Assembly: GCF_902726565.1 (NCBI RefSeq)
Contig: NZ_CACVAF010000004.1
Coordinates: 248,001 to 312,000 of the forward strand
Source of the DNA: Yersinia vastinensis
Lineage (GTDB): Bacteria > Pseudomonadota > Gammaproteobacteria > Enterobacterales > Enterobacteriaceae
Reading direction: 5' to 3'
Length of the DNA stretch: 64,000 nucleotides
Made by a program: the position numbers and the translations under genes. Below are positions 47,360 to 58,624 of this stretch, in pieces; position 1 is the first letter of the stretch, and each line of letters starts with the position of its first letter. Under the pieces are notes generated by a model, which was not told the DNA's origin, ran no database searches, and saw only the letters and a program-made list of their open reading frames with translations.

Positions 47360-49081
47360 ATGACAGGCGACGTTATATCGGCAGGCAGCCCTTTATCGAA
47401 AAATAACGCTATAGCGCTCGGGTTGGATTTTGGCAGCGATTCCGTGCGGGTATTGGCGGTGGATTGTCAGCATGGCACCGAGATCGATACCGAAGTTGTT
47501 TATTACCCTCGATGGCAGCAGGGCCTTTATAGCCAGGCCGCCCACAATCAGTTCCGTCACCACCCTCTCGACTATATAGAAGCGATGGAGCAGGCCATCC
47601 AGCAGGTGGTCAATCGCCTCTCGGCGCAACAGCGTCAACAAATTGTCGGCATTGGTGTGGATACCACCGGCTCTACACCAGCCCCGATTGATGAACAAGG
47701 TCAGGTATTGGCGCTACGTCCGGATTTTGCGGATAACCCTAATGCCATGTTCGTGTTGTGGAAAGACCACACTGCCATTGAAGAAGCAGAAGAAATCAAT
47801 CGCTTATGTCACAGCGGAGAATTTGCTGATTACTCGCGCTATATCGGCGGTGTTTACTCTTCTGAGTGGTTTTGGGCAAAGATCTTGCACATTACCCGAG
47901 CGGATAAAGCGGTTCGTGATACGGCGGTGTCATGGGTTGAATTGTGCGACTGGATCCCGGCATTGCTCTCTGGTACTACGGCACCACAAGATATTCAACG
48001 AGGCCGATGCAGCGCTGGACATAAAAGCTTGTGGCACCCTTCTTGGGGAGGATTGCCACCACGAGAATTCCTGACGGCGCTGGATAGTAGCCTGGTTAAC
48101 AAGCTCGATTACCCCTTATTTACTGATACCTATACTGCAGAACGCCCCGTGGGAGTTATCACCGCTGAATGGGCTGAACGTCTAGGTTTACCTGCTAACG
48201 TTGTCATTTCAGGTGGTGCATTTGATTGCCATATGGGCGCCGTTGGTGCGGGAGCTCAACCATATACATTGGTCAAAGTTATCGGCACCTCGACTTGCGA
48301 TATCTTGATTGCCGATGAAAAGCTGGTGGGTGATCGGGCGATTGCAGGAATCTGTGGTCAGGTAGAAGGTAGCGTAGTACCCGGCTGGATTGGTATGGAG
48401 GCGGGTCAATCGGCATTTGGTGATATGTATGCCTGGTTTAGCCGTTTATTAAGCTGGCCATTACATCAGGCTGCACTGGCACAGCCCGAATTACAGCTTC
48501 AATTAAAGCAGATTGAATCCACCCTTCTTACCTCGCTCACAACTGAGTGGGCTAAAAATCCATCGCTTGATCATCTACCGGTGGTATTGGATTGGTTTAA
48601 TGGTCGCCGCACACCAAATGCTAATCAGCGCTTGAAAGGTGTTATTACGGATCTGAATCTTGGCACCGATGCTCCGACGCTATTTGGTGGTTTTATTGCT
48701 GCTACCGCATTCGGTGCTCGCGCCATCATGGAATGCTTCGAACAACAGGATATTCCGGTGGAGAATGTGCTGGCATTAGGCGGTATTGCACGGAAATCTC
48801 CAGTGATCATGCAGGTTTGTGCTGATGTGATGAATCGACCGCTACAAATAGTGGCATCAGATCAATGTTGCGCCTTAGGTGCTGCTATTTTTGCAGCGGT
48901 TGCTGCTGGCGTATTTGATGATGTCCCAGCTGCACAGCGCCATATGGCCTGTAAAATTGAACGCACCTTGATACCAAATGCAACACAAGTCGCACGCTAT
49001 CAACAGCTTTATCAACGCTATCAACAGTGGTGCTTATCGGCCGAACCCCATTACGCGCCAGTCACCGAGACTAAGCACTGA
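47360..49081 (+). CDS. araB: Ribulokinase AraB
   Basis: The 573-residue protein is a FGGY-family kinase: [17 protein letters not shown] (phosphate-binding start), [38 protein letters not shown] and the C-terminal [26 protein letters not shown]. It phosphorylates L-ribulose to L-ribulose 5-phosphate. ATG 47360 has TTAGGAG eight bases upstream; the frame extends 15 codons further but without such a site. araA follows 53 bases downstream. Confidence 0.95.
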   Translation: MTGDVISAGSPLSKNNAIALGLDFGSDSVRVLAVDCQHGTEIDTEVVYYPRWQQGLYSQAAHNQFRHHPLDYIEAMEQAIQQVVNRLSAQQRQQIVGIGVDTTGSTPAPIDEQGQVLALRPDFADNPNAMFVLWKDHTAIEEAEEINRLCHSGEFADYSRYIGGVYSSEWFWAKILHITRADKAVRDTAVSWVELCDWIPALLSGTTAPQDIQRGRCSAGHKSLWHPSWGGLPPREFLTALDSSLVNKLDYPLFTDTYTAERPVGVITAEWAERLGLPANVVISGGAFDCHMGAVGAGAQPYTLVKVIGTSTCDILIADEKLVGDRAIAGICGQVEGSVVPGWIGMEAGQSAFGDMYAWFSRLLSWPLHQAALAQPELQLQLKQIESTLLTSLTTEWAKNPSLDHLPVVLDWFNGRRTPNANQRLKGVITDLNLGTDAPTLFGGFIAATAFGARAIMECFEQQDIPVENVLALGGIARKSPVIMQVCADVMNRPLQIVASDQCCALGAAIFAAVAAGVFDDVPAAQRHMACKIERTLIPNATQVARYQQLYQRYQQWCLSAEPHYAPVTETKH

Positions 49082-49134
49082 TCTTGATGGTTAACCTGAT
49101 TTATAAATATATACATTATTAAACGGAGTATCCG

Positions 49135-50637
49135 ATGGACGTATTCAAGCAATCAGAAGTGTGGTTTGTGATCGGCAGTCAAAACCTGTATGGCCCTAAA
49201 ACATTGCAACAAGTTATGGATAATGCCCATCATGTGGTCAGCAGCCTGAATAGTGAAGCGGGTTTACCGGTCAAATTAGTGCTAAAACCCTTGGTCACTA
49301 CGCCAGACGAGATCACCGCCCTGTGTCGCGAAGCTAATTATGATACGGCGTGCATCGGCATCATGACTTGGCTCCACACTTTCTCACCAGCCAAAATGTG
49401 GATTGGTGGGCTGAGTATTCTGAATAAACCTTTGCTGCAATTCCATACCCAATTTAATGCTCAGATCCCATGGGAAACCATGGATATGGACTTTATGAAC
49501 TTGAACCAAACAGCTCACGGTGGCCGTGAGTTTGGTTTTATCGGTGCACGTATGCGTCAGCAGCATAGCGTCATCACCGGGCACTGGCAGGATAAAGAAG
49601 CACACCAACGCATTGGTCAATGGATGCGGGTAGCTGCGGCTAAACAGGAAAGCCAACAACTGAAAGTTGCTCGTTTTGGCGACAATATGCGTGAAGTAGC
49701 CGTCACCGAAGGTGATAAAGTTGCAGCTCAAATTCAGTTCGGATATTCGGTCAATGCCTACGGCATTGGCGACTTGGTCACCGTGGTGGACGCAGTCAGT
49801 AAAGGGGATATAGATGCTCTGGTTGAAGAGTATGAGGCCACCTATCGCTTGACTGATGCCGTGAAATTGAACGGCAATAAACGTGAAAATCTGCTGGATG
49901 CGGCTCGCATTGAGTTAGGGATGAAGCGTTTCCTTGAGCAAGGCGGTTTTAAAGCCTTTACCACCAACTTTGAAAACTTATATGGTCTGAAACAGTTACC
50001 GGGGCTGGCCGTCCAACGTCTTATGCAGCAAGGTTATGGCTTCGGCGGCGAAGGCGACTGGAAAACCGCAGCACTGCTGCGCATCCTGAAAGTGATGGGT
50101 ACCGGTCTGAAAGGCGGCACGTCCTTTATGGAGGATTACACCTATAACTTCCAGCCGGGCAATGATTTAGTTGTTGGTTCTCACATGCTGGAAGTCTGCC
50201 CATCAATTGCAAAAGAAGAGAAACCACTGCTGGATGTGCAACATTTAGGTATCGGTGGTAAAGCTGACCCTGCTCGTTTGATCTTCTCAACCCCAGCAGG
50301 CCCGGCCCTGAATGCCAGCTTGATTGATATGGGTAACCGCTTCCGCTTGCTGGTTAATGTGGTCGATACCGTTGAGCAACCCCACCCGTTACCAAAACTG
50401 CCTGTTGCTCGCGCTATCTGGCAAGCCCAACCGTCACTGGCAACAGCCGCCGAAGCTTGGATCATTGCTGGTGGTGCGCACCATACCGTGTTCTCACAAG
50501 CTATTGGCGTTGATGAACTGCGCCTGTATGCCGAAATGCATGGGATTGAGTTCCTGCTTATCGATAACGACACCACCCTGCCAGCGTTCAAAAATGAAAT
50601 TCGTTGGAATGAAGTCTATTACCATCTGAATCATTGA
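49135..50637 (+). CDS. araA: L-arabinose isomerase AraA
   Basis: The 500-residue enzyme begins [21 protein letters not shown] and carries [16 protein letters not shown], the metal-binding [14 protein letters not shown] and FMEDYTYNF, and [13 protein letters not shown] near the end. It converts L-arabinose to L-ribulose. In E. coli araD (ribulose-phosphate 4-epimerase) follows; here a terminator follows and no araD is present in the window. Confidence 0.96.
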   Translation: MDVFKQSEVWFVIGSQNLYGPKTLQQVMDNAHHVVSSLNSEAGLPVKLVLKPLVTTPDEITALCREANYDTACIGIMTWLHTFSPAKMWIGGLSILNKPLLQFHTQFNAQIPWETMDMDFMNLNQTAHGGREFGFIGARMRQQHSVITGHWQDKEAHQRIGQWMRVAAAKQESQQLKVARFGDNMREVAVTEGDKVAAQIQFGYSVNAYGIGDLVTVVDAVSKGDIDALVEEYEATYRLTDAVKLNGNKRENLLDAARIELGMKRFLEQGGFKAFTTNFENLYGLKQLPGLAVQRLMQQGYGFGGEGDWKTAALLRILKVMGTGLKGGTSFMEDYTYNFQPGNDLVVGSHMLEVCPSIAKEEKPLLDVQHLGIGGKADPARLIFSTPAGPALNASLIDMGNRFRLLVNVVDTVEQPHPLPKLPVARAIWQAQPSLATAAEAWIIAGGAHHTVFSQAIGVDELRLYAEMHGIEFLLIDNDTTLPAFKNEIRWNEVYYHLNH

Positions 50638-50694
50638 GTTAGCGAAGGTAGGACCGTCATTTATATTTATCAGCAGATTAATTACTCATCAACC

Positions 50695-50718
50695 AAGGGG
50701 GCTTAATAGCCCCTTTTC
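50695..50718 (+). terminator. Rho-independent terminator after araA
   Basis: AAGGGG-GCT pairs with AGC-CCCTT around TAAT with one bulged G and runs into TTTT. It closes the araBA transcript. Confidence 0.82.
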
Positions 50719-50737
50719 ATGGTTTTTAGCCCAACCG

Positions 50738-50940
50738 CTAACGTGATGGCCATAGCCACTCAGGAGTTGTATCCTGCTGTATTGTTGTTTCACTGAGCTG
50801 TTTATCCAACAAAATATGGCGGCAAAAATCTTCTTGTTGTAGCGCCGCCACTAATTCTGCGGCATGGGAAACCACGATCACTTGAGTATGCTGCGCCGCC
50901 TGACCAATTAACCGCGCCAATGGTTTCAGTAAACCAACAA
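50738..50940 (-). pseudogene. 3' remnant of an AAA-family ATPase gene
   Basis: On the minus strand about 65 codons remain of a larger gene. The residues VGLLKPLARLIGQAAQHTQVIVVSHAAELVAALQQ are typical of the C-terminal part of RecF/SMC-like ATPases of the COG4637 type, in which VSHA is the end of the nucleotide-binding fold. No Walker A or B part is found upstream, where the sequence changes to AT-rich DNA. It appears to be what is left after a deletion or insertion at this junction. Confidence 0.65.
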
Positions 50941-51046
50941 CTGATTATACATACAGTAGTTTTGAGTTACACAATTCCCTCTCTTCCGTTTAATCATTAT
51001 TAATTTTTTATGATGTGGTTTTTGTTTTTTTCTGTATTTCATCCAA

Positions 51047-51072
51047 ACAGAAACCGGTTACAGAAACCGGTT
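51047..51072. promoter_or_regulatory. Tandem LacI/GalR-type operators upstream of GH1 gene
   Basis: ACAGAAACCGGTT is present twice in direct tandem (51047-51059, 51060-51072). Each copy contains the palindrome AACCGGTT. GAAACCGGTT matches the core recognised by AscG-type repressors of aryl-beta-glucoside genes. The site ends 83 bases before the ATG of the glycosidase gene. No LacI-family gene is adjacent. Confidence 0.7.
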
Positions 51073-51085
51073 GCATAGAAAGTGA

Positions 51086-52567
<1,482 letters not shown>

Positions 52568-52573
52568 CTAACA

Positions 52574-52604
52574 CTGGCTGGGTGGCTAACCCGCCCCCAG
52601 CCAG
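52574..52604. terminator. Hairpin between convergent GH1 and secretion genes
   Basis: CTGGCTGGG and CCCAGCCAG form a perfect 9-bp stem around a 13-base loop, 7 bases after the GH1 stop codon. No long T run follows. Confidence 0.65.
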
Positions 52605-52609
52605 ATGCT

Positions 52610-54730
52610 CTACTCTGTTTGCAGCCGCCACAAATGGGCATAGACGCCGCGCTGCGCCAGCAGTGCTTGATGGCTACCTTGCTCCAACACCTGCCCCTCT
52701 TTTAACACCAAAATACGATGACATAGACGCAATGTATTCAAACGGTGCGCAATGCAAATAACGGTGCGATTACGGATGATTTCCGGTAATTGGCACATGA
52801 TAGCTGCCTCAGATTCATAATCCAGAGCACTGGTGGCCTCATCAAGGATCAGAATTTTTGGATCTGCCATCAACGCCCTTGCCAATGCGACTCGTTGGCG
52901 TTGACCACCGGATAACATACCGCCGCGTTCACCCACAGACGTTTGGTAACCCTGTGGCAGTGTTGTAATAAAGTCATGCGCCCCCGCCAACCGTGCAATG
53001 TGCTCAACATGAGCATCATCGGCATGAGGCCGACACTGGCATATATTGTCTCTTATCGTGCCGGAGAACAGGACACTTTCTTGCAAAACCACACTCATTT
53101 GGCAGCGCAAGGTGGTGGTATCTGTAATGGCTAAATCCTGCCCATCGACCAAAATTTGCCCGTGTTGTGGGGTATACAAGCGCTGGAGCAACTTGGTTAA
53201 TGTCGATTTTCCACAGCCCGAAGGCCCGGTAATACCGATAAACTCGCCGCCAGCAATATCCAAACTGAGATTTTGGATAACTTCAGCGGTATCGGGCCGA
53301 TAGCGGAAACGGACCTGTTTAAAAGCCAAACTCCCCGCTACCGCATGATTCGAGAGTAATCCAACACTGCCCGGCTCTGCCGGATAATCCAAAATACTAC
53401 CAATGCGCTTGAGCGAAACTTGCGTATGCTGGAAATCTTGCCATATTTGCGCCAAGCGTAAGATAGGCTGGGTAACGTAGCCTGAGAACAGTGTAAAAGC
53501 GATAAATTGCCCGGGACTGAGTTCCCCAGCGAGCACTAACGTCACGCCCACCCACAGTAAAATAGCTGAAGTTACTTTATTGATAAGATGAATACCTTGT
53601 TCAGCAATATTTGCCGCCCAAGTACATGCAAATGAGGCTCGTACATAACGAGCTAAAGAGGAGCGCCAACTACGGTTAAACAGATTTTCGGTCGCTGACG
53701 TTTTGATGGTTTCCAACCCACTGATAGCTTCCGTCAGAAATGCCGTGTTATGTGCACTGGCTTCATATTGCCTTTCTACTCGCTTACGCAAGAGGCCACT
53801 CACCGATAACCAGAACAACAGGTAACACACCAGAGAGAATATCACTATCCATGTTAAAGACTTACTGTAGCAAAACATCACAGCGATAAATGTGCCGACA
53901 AAGATTAAATCCAACAGCATGGTCAATGCAGAACCCGTCAAGAAGCTGCGAATTTGCTCCATTTCCCGCACTTTAGCGATGGTTTTCCCGGTTTGTTGTG
54001 CAGCAAAATAATCCAGAGGCAGCCCCAGTAAGTGATGATAAAGCCCGGAATTTAGTTCTGCCCCCACCCGGCTGGATAAATGTGAAAACAACCAACTGCG
54101 TAAAAAGGTATAGCATGGTTCAACAATTGCCAGCGCAATCATAGCAATGCCCAGAACCATCAAACTGCCGACCCCGCGCCCCACTAATACTTTGTCGATC
54201 ATCGTTTCGAACAACATCGGCGTTACCAGCAAAATGCTCTGCAAAAGCAATGAGACCAGAATAATATTACGTAGCTGATGGCGATATTTGGTGATAACCG
54301 GGATAAACCAGCTAAAACCAAAAGAGGTTTTCTTTTGTACCGATGGCTCCGCTTTCGCTAATAAAATAGCCTCACCGCGCCACAAGCGAGCAAGTTCCTG
54401 CACACTTATTTGTAGCGATTCTCCTCTGCCAGCGTAATGGAGCATCGCCCCCTGTTCATTAAGTGCTAATAGCACGTACCACTGCACGCCATCACTGAAC
54501 AAAATAGGGAATGTCAAATTGCCCAACCGTTCAAACGGCTGATTGACGGTTCTGGCCCGTAAACCAATCCATCCGGCACAGCGGCATAAGGCAATGTTAT
54601 CTATTTTTTGAGAGGCCCCCCCCAATTTATGGGCTAACACGGAAACTTCGACGACAAGATCAAAACACGCAGCGGCACGAACCAGTGCTTCCAGAGGCTG
54701 ATTGATCTGAGTTGATGCTGAACTCATCAT
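52610..54730 (-). CDS. Type I secretion ABC transporter, RtxE-like (second ATPase)
   Basis: The 706-residue protein has an N-terminal C39-like domain without the catalytic cysteine (residues 1-130), a six-helix ABC membrane domain with LDYFAAQQTGKTIAKVREMEQIR, and a nucleotide-binding domain with GPSGCGKST, LSGGQRQRVALARAL and ILDEATSALD. This is the HlyB build. It starts 1 base after the HlyD-type gene and is the third gene of the operon. Together with the other ATPase gene it recalls RtxE/RtxB of MARTX-type systems, which act as a heteromer. Both ATPase sites look intact. Confidence 0.85.
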   Translation of the reverse strand: MMSSASTQINQPLEALVRAAACFDLVVEVSVLAHKLGGASQKIDNIALCRCAGWIGLRARTVNQPFERLGNLTFPILFSDGVQWYVLLALNEQGAMLHYAGRGESLQISVQELARLWRGEAILLAKAEPSVQKKTSFGFSWFIPVITKYRHQLRNIILVSLLLQSILLVTPMLFETMIDKVLVGRGVGSLMVLGIAMIALAIVEPCYTFLRSWLFSHLSSRVGAELNSGLYHHLLGLPLDYFAAQQTGKTIAKVREMEQIRSFLTGSALTMLLDLIFVGTFIAVMFCYSKSLTWIVIFSLVCYLLFWLSVSGLLRKRVERQYEASAHNTAFLTEAISGLETIKTSATENLFNRSWRSSLARYVRASFACTWAANIAEQGIHLINKVTSAILLWVGVTLVLAGELSPGQFIAFTLFSGYVTQPILRLAQIWQDFQHTQVSLKRIGSILDYPAEPGSVGLLSNHAVAGSLAFKQVRFRYRPDTAEVIQNLSLDIAGGEFIGITGPSGCGKSTLTKLLQRLYTPQHGQILVDGQDLAITDTTTLRCQMSVVLQESVLFSGTIRDNICQCRPHADDAHVEHIARLAGAHDFITTLPQGYQTSVGERGGMLSGGQRQRVALARALMADPKILILDEATSALDYESEAAIMCQLPEIIRNRTVICIAHRLNTLRLCHRILVLKEGQVLEQGSHQALLAQRGVYAHLWRLQTE

Positions 54731-54731
54731 A

Positions 54732-56126
54732 TCAACGCTCCTTCAAGGCTTCAGATTGATACTGTTGCAATGGGCTGAGTAAATAATCAATCACTCGACG
54801 GCTGCCCGTTTTAATTTCGACACTGACTGACATCCCAGCGGATAACCGTACCGGTTTCCCCTCAACGATCAGCGTATCGCTGCCCAGTTGAATACGCGCC
54901 GGGAACACAAGCCCTTGCTGTTGATCTTCCATTGCATCACGCGAGATATGCTTAACTTCACCAGAAAGTGTGCCAAATCGGGTGTAGGGGAAACTGTCTA
55001 TCTTGACTTCCACCGCCTGACCGGGCAGCACAAACCCCACATCTTTATTCAGAATCATGACATCGAGTTCCAGCGGGTAGTTTTCAGGCACCAAGACCAT
55101 GAGTGGCTGGGCCGTGGTGACGACACCGCCCAATGTATGCACCGCCAATTGCTGGATGACCCCCGCCTCCGGTGCACGTAAAGTTTGCTGGCGCTGTTTT
55201 TCTGTCAACTTAATCAACTCTTGCTGCAATTGATTGATAACTTCGTGGGCTTTATTTAATCTCTCCTGATAATTTCTTTTCTTTTCAGCCAGATAGTGGA
55301 CTCGAGTTTGTGTTAGGTTGAGTGCCTTTGCCTGCAAAATAGCCTGTTCGTTTTTTAAGCGGTCGGCCTCTGCAGTCGCATTGAGCCATTCCCGCTCTTG
55401 TATTAATAACTCAACGTCAGCGATGGATTTGGATTTGGCTAGGGTTCGCAATGCCTGTAACTGTTGATAAATGTTTTTCATTAAGGCTTGCTGATTAGTC
55501 ATATTGATGGTGGCCGCCTGAATATGCGCTTGATTAACCGCCAGTTCACTGTCTTGACGTGCCAGTTCAGCGTTGTCTTCATCGTGCTCTTTGGTTAACA
55601 GTGCCTTGGCGGCCACGGCCAATTCCTCTGAAATATCACTTGAATAGCTAAAATTAACGAGTGGGTTCTCCGTCTGTAGTGCCGCCATCCGTGCTGCTTC
55701 CAGTAACCGATGGCTCAATTGTTGGTTGATATTGCCTATCTCGGCATCAATACCAATGGGATTTAGCTCGATCAACACCTGACCGGCTTTAACGTGGTCA
55801 CCATCGCGAACATGGATTGCCATCACCACACCCGGTTCTAACGGTTGAATCACTTTCGAGTGTTCGGAGACAATCACCTTACCCTGTGCTGAAGCGTGAA
55901 TATCTAGCTTCCCTACAATCGACCAGATTAATACCGCCAGTAATGTCAGGGCCAGAAACCAGGCAGTACGCCGCGCCAAAGGCGATACCGGGCGTTCAAC
56001 AACATCCAAATAAGCAGGAAGAAAATCATACTCATCGCGTGTTTTCTCTGCCGCAACGTAGCGCTGCCAACGATGCTTTAGCGCCTTCACCCACGACAAG
56101 TTAGCCAAATAGTGCATCAGCTTCAT
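54732..56126 (-). CDS. Type I secretion HlyD/RtxD-like membrane fusion protein
   Basis: The 464-residue protein has a cytoplasmic N-terminus of about 55 residues, one transmembrane helix (about 54-73), a beta-barrel/lipoyl part (DIHASAQGKVIVSEHSKVIQPLEPGVVMAIHVRDGDHVKAGQVL), a long coiled coil (about 120-330) and the C-terminal lipoyl half with LRAPEAGVIQQLAVHTLGGVV. This is the HlyD family, linking the ATPases to TolC. Its ATG overlaps the stop of the first ATPase gene by 4 bases (ATGA type). Confidence 0.88.
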   Translation of the reverse strand: MKLMHYLANLSWVKALKHRWQRYVAAEKTRDEYDFLPAYLDVVERPVSPLARRTAWFLALTLLAVLIWSIVGKLDIHASAQGKVIVSEHSKVIQPLEPGVVMAIHVRDGDHVKAGQVLIELNPIGIDAEIGNINQQLSHRLLEAARMAALQTENPLVNFSYSSDISEELAVAAKALLTKEHDEDNAELARQDSELAVNQAHIQAATINMTNQQALMKNIYQQLQALRTLAKSKSIADVELLIQEREWLNATAEADRLKNEQAILQAKALNLTQTRVHYLAEKKRNYQERLNKAHEVINQLQQELIKLTEKQRQQTLRAPEAGVIQQLAVHTLGGVVTTAQPLMVLVPENYPLELDVMILNKDVGFVLPGQAVEVKIDSFPYTRFGTLSGEVKHISRDAMEDQQQGLVFPARIQLGSDTLIVEGKPVRLSAGMSVSVEIKTGSRRVIDYLLSPLQQYQSEALKER

Positions 56127-58258
56127 TTTGTTTCCTCATGGCTAAAGTCAGCCTGTTGTTGCCAAAGCTGGGCATAGACGCCATTTAGTGCCAGCAGTTC
56201 GTTATGACTGGCAAGTTCGGTGACTTGACCTTGAGTGACTACCGCAATACGGTGGCAATGTCGTACGGTTGAAAGCCGGTGAGCAATAGTGATAACGGTA
56301 CGATTGGCAATGATGCGGGCCATATTTTTCTGCACTTCGGCTTGCGACTCATCATCTAAAGCACTGGTCGCTTCATCGAAGATTAAAACCCGAGGATTGG
56401 CCAATAACGTGCGAGCTATAGCAATGCGCTGACGCTGCCCCCCAGAAAGTGATGCACCTCCCTCGGCGAGAACCGTGTCATACCCCAGTGGCAGTGCGAG
56501 AATAAAGGCATGTGCGCCAGCCAGAGATGCCGCATCCACCACCTCACTGAGCGATGCAGTCGGCCGAGAGTAGGCTATATTCTCGCGCACAGTTCGATTA
56601 AACAGGTGATTCTCTTGCATAACGACACCGATTTGCCGCCGTAAGCATTCAGGCGAAAAACGATTTATTGGGAACCCATCAATATTAATTACGCCTTGCT
56701 CGGCGATATACAAACGTTGCAGTAACCGCGCAACGGTACTTTTCCCAGAGCCTGAGGGGCCAACTAGCCCGATATGCTCCCCCGCTCGCAGAGATAATGA
56801 AAAATGCCGCAATACGGGGTCAAGATCCGGGCGATAGCGGAAAGTGACATTCTCCAACAAAATATCACCCTGAATTTTACTATCAGAAAGTGCCGCCCCA
56901 CTGGCCTGCTCAACCGGTAAGCTCAGAATATCGGAGATTAACGTCAACCCAACCTGCGCACGAATACTCTGCTGCCACAAATCAACTAACTTGCTCATTG
57001 GCATAAGTGCCTGCCCAGCCAGCATATTAAAAGCAATCAATTGCCCGATACTGAGTTGCACAGACATCACTTGATATGCCCCGATGACTAAAACCAGTGC
57101 ACCCGCCAGCTTTTGTAGCAACTGCGCACTCTGGCTGCTGAAACTTTGCAAATTTTGTACTTGAAAATTGGCTTGTGCAAAATCACGCGTTTGCCTCTCC
57201 CACCGCTGCTGCATTTGCGGCTCAAGTGCCAAACTTTTTACTGTTTCAACGCCCGATAAGGTTTCGGTTAAAAATGCGCCATTTTGTGCGGCACGACTGC
57301 ACAAAACACTGACTTTCTTTTGCAGTGGTTTGGTACTCAATGCAGCTAATAACAAATAAAGCGGTAATGTCCCCAAAACAATGAATGTCAGCAGCGGGGA
57401 TATACACCACATAACAATAAACAACACGACGGTGAAGACCACATCCACACATAATGTCAGGGCCGAACCCGTAATAAATTCACGAATATTATCTAATTCT
57501 CGTACTCTAGCGACAATATTCCCTACATGACGCTGTTTAAAGTAACTCAGTGGTAATTTAATTAAATGATTAAATAACTTCCCACCCAATAAAATATCCA
57601 CTCGCGTGGTGGTGTGAGTGAAAATATATTCACGTAGAAATTTCAACATCACTTCATAAACACCAACCACGAGTAACACAGTAATTAACACATCAAGAGT
57701 GGTCAGTGCATTATGGACTAAAACCTTATCCATAATCACTTGAAAGAAAAGAGGCGATATGAGTGCCAAAAATTGTAGCAATAATGATAAAACCAATACC
57801 TGAGTCAGCGATTTGCGATGATGTAATAAGGCAGGAATAAACCAGCGGATATCAAAACGTGAATGGCTACAGTAGATAACAACACCCCCCCATAACGAAT
57901 TAAGCTCTTGATAGTCTACAATTTTTGGTTGCGCGCTATCAGCATACTGTAGCAGTGCCTGGTTATCATTTAGACGTGCCAATAGAATAAATCGCCCTTG
58001 TACATCCCGGAATGCCAAGGGTAATTGCTCTGGTTTTATCTTATTTAATGGCTTTCTTTTGACTTTAAAACGGGCTGGTGTGGTTCGTGATAATTGTGAT
58101 AAATGCCTTTGTAACAATGTAAATGAGGTCATTGTCGAGATAGTGATAGCGGTATTCTGTCTAAATACTTTAACAGGCTCGGCACTAAATCCCGCCAAAC
58201 AAAGTAGTCGTGCTGCACATACCAAAGAGGAATGAACGTGGTTTTCCATAAATGACAT
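56123..58258 (-). CDS. Type I secretion ABC transporter, RtxB-like (first ATPase)
   Basis: The 711-residue protein has a degenerate C39-like N-terminal domain, a membrane domain with LPLSYFKQRHVGNIVARVRELDNIREFITGSAL, and an ATPase domain with GPSGSGKST, LSGGQRQRIAIARTL and IFDEATSALDDES. The peptidase cysteine of bacteriocin exporters is absent, so it should bind but not cut its substrate, as HlyB does. It is the first gene of the three-gene operon. ATG 58249 is an alternative start. No toxin, acyltransferase or TolC gene is next to it. Confidence 0.87.
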   Translation of the reverse strand: MSFMENHVHSSLVCAARLLCLAGFSAEPVKVFRQNTAITISTMTSFTLLQRHLSQLSRTTPARFKVKRKPLNKIKPEQLPLAFRDVQGRFILLARLNDNQALLQYADSAQPKIVDYQELNSLWGGVVIYCSHSRFDIRWFIPALLHHRKSLTQVLVLSLLLQFLALISPLFFQVIMDKVLVHNALTTLDVLITVLLVVGVYEVMLKFLREYIFTHTTTRVDILLGGKLFNHLIKLPLSYFKQRHVGNIVARVRELDNIREFITGSALTLCVDVVFTVVLFIVMWCISPLLTFIVLGTLPLYLLLAALSTKPLQKKVSVLCSRAAQNGAFLTETLSGVETVKSLALEPQMQQRWERQTRDFAQANFQVQNLQSFSSQSAQLLQKLAGALVLVIGAYQVMSVQLSIGQLIAFNMLAGQALMPMSKLVDLWQQSIRAQVGLTLISDILSLPVEQASGAALSDSKIQGDILLENVTFRYRPDLDPVLRHFSLSLRAGEHIGLVGPSGSGKSTVARLLQRLYIAEQGVINIDGFPINRFSPECLRRQIGVVMQENHLFNRTVRENIAYSRPTASLSEVVDAASLAGAHAFILALPLGYDTVLAEGGASLSGGQRQRIAIARTLLANPRVLIFDEATSALDDESQAEVQKNMARIIANRTVITIAHRLSTVRHCHRIAVVTQGQVTELASHNELLALNGVYAQLWQQQADFSHEETK

Positions 58259-58624
58259 TACCTAATTATTTCATCGTAAAAATAACTTTTCACGTGATAA
58301 AAAATATGACAGCAGAATTGTATAGTGCTACACATAAACCAAACTCATAAAATAAGGATGTGTAATGATGAAATTCTCAAAAATTCTTTAATGTTATTTA
58401 AAATAATCAAAATGATTTCAAAAATATAAAAATAAACAAGATATAAATCACTAATAGAATTAACCATTAGAGATAAAACACATCACATTCATCTACTAGT
58501 GACATCACATTTATTGATTTGCATCGCCAAATTTATGGTGCTTTGTGTGATAATTTCGCGGTGATTTATAGCCTCTATGATTGGCTGCCGCCGTTTTATC
58601 ACTGATAACAGGAATTATCCCAGC
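58259..58624. other. Very AT-rich divergent region between secretion operon and fhs
   Basis: These bases separate the divergent secretion operon and fhs. Most of the left part (58300-58500) is strongly AT-rich with repeated A and T runs and no reading frame, the type of DNA bound by H-NS. It must hold both promoters. I see no clear operator. Confidence 0.5.

Noticed and set aside
51047-51072. Possible CRISPR or tandem repeat array
   Set aside because: There are only two 13-bp copies with no spacer; an operator pair explains them better.
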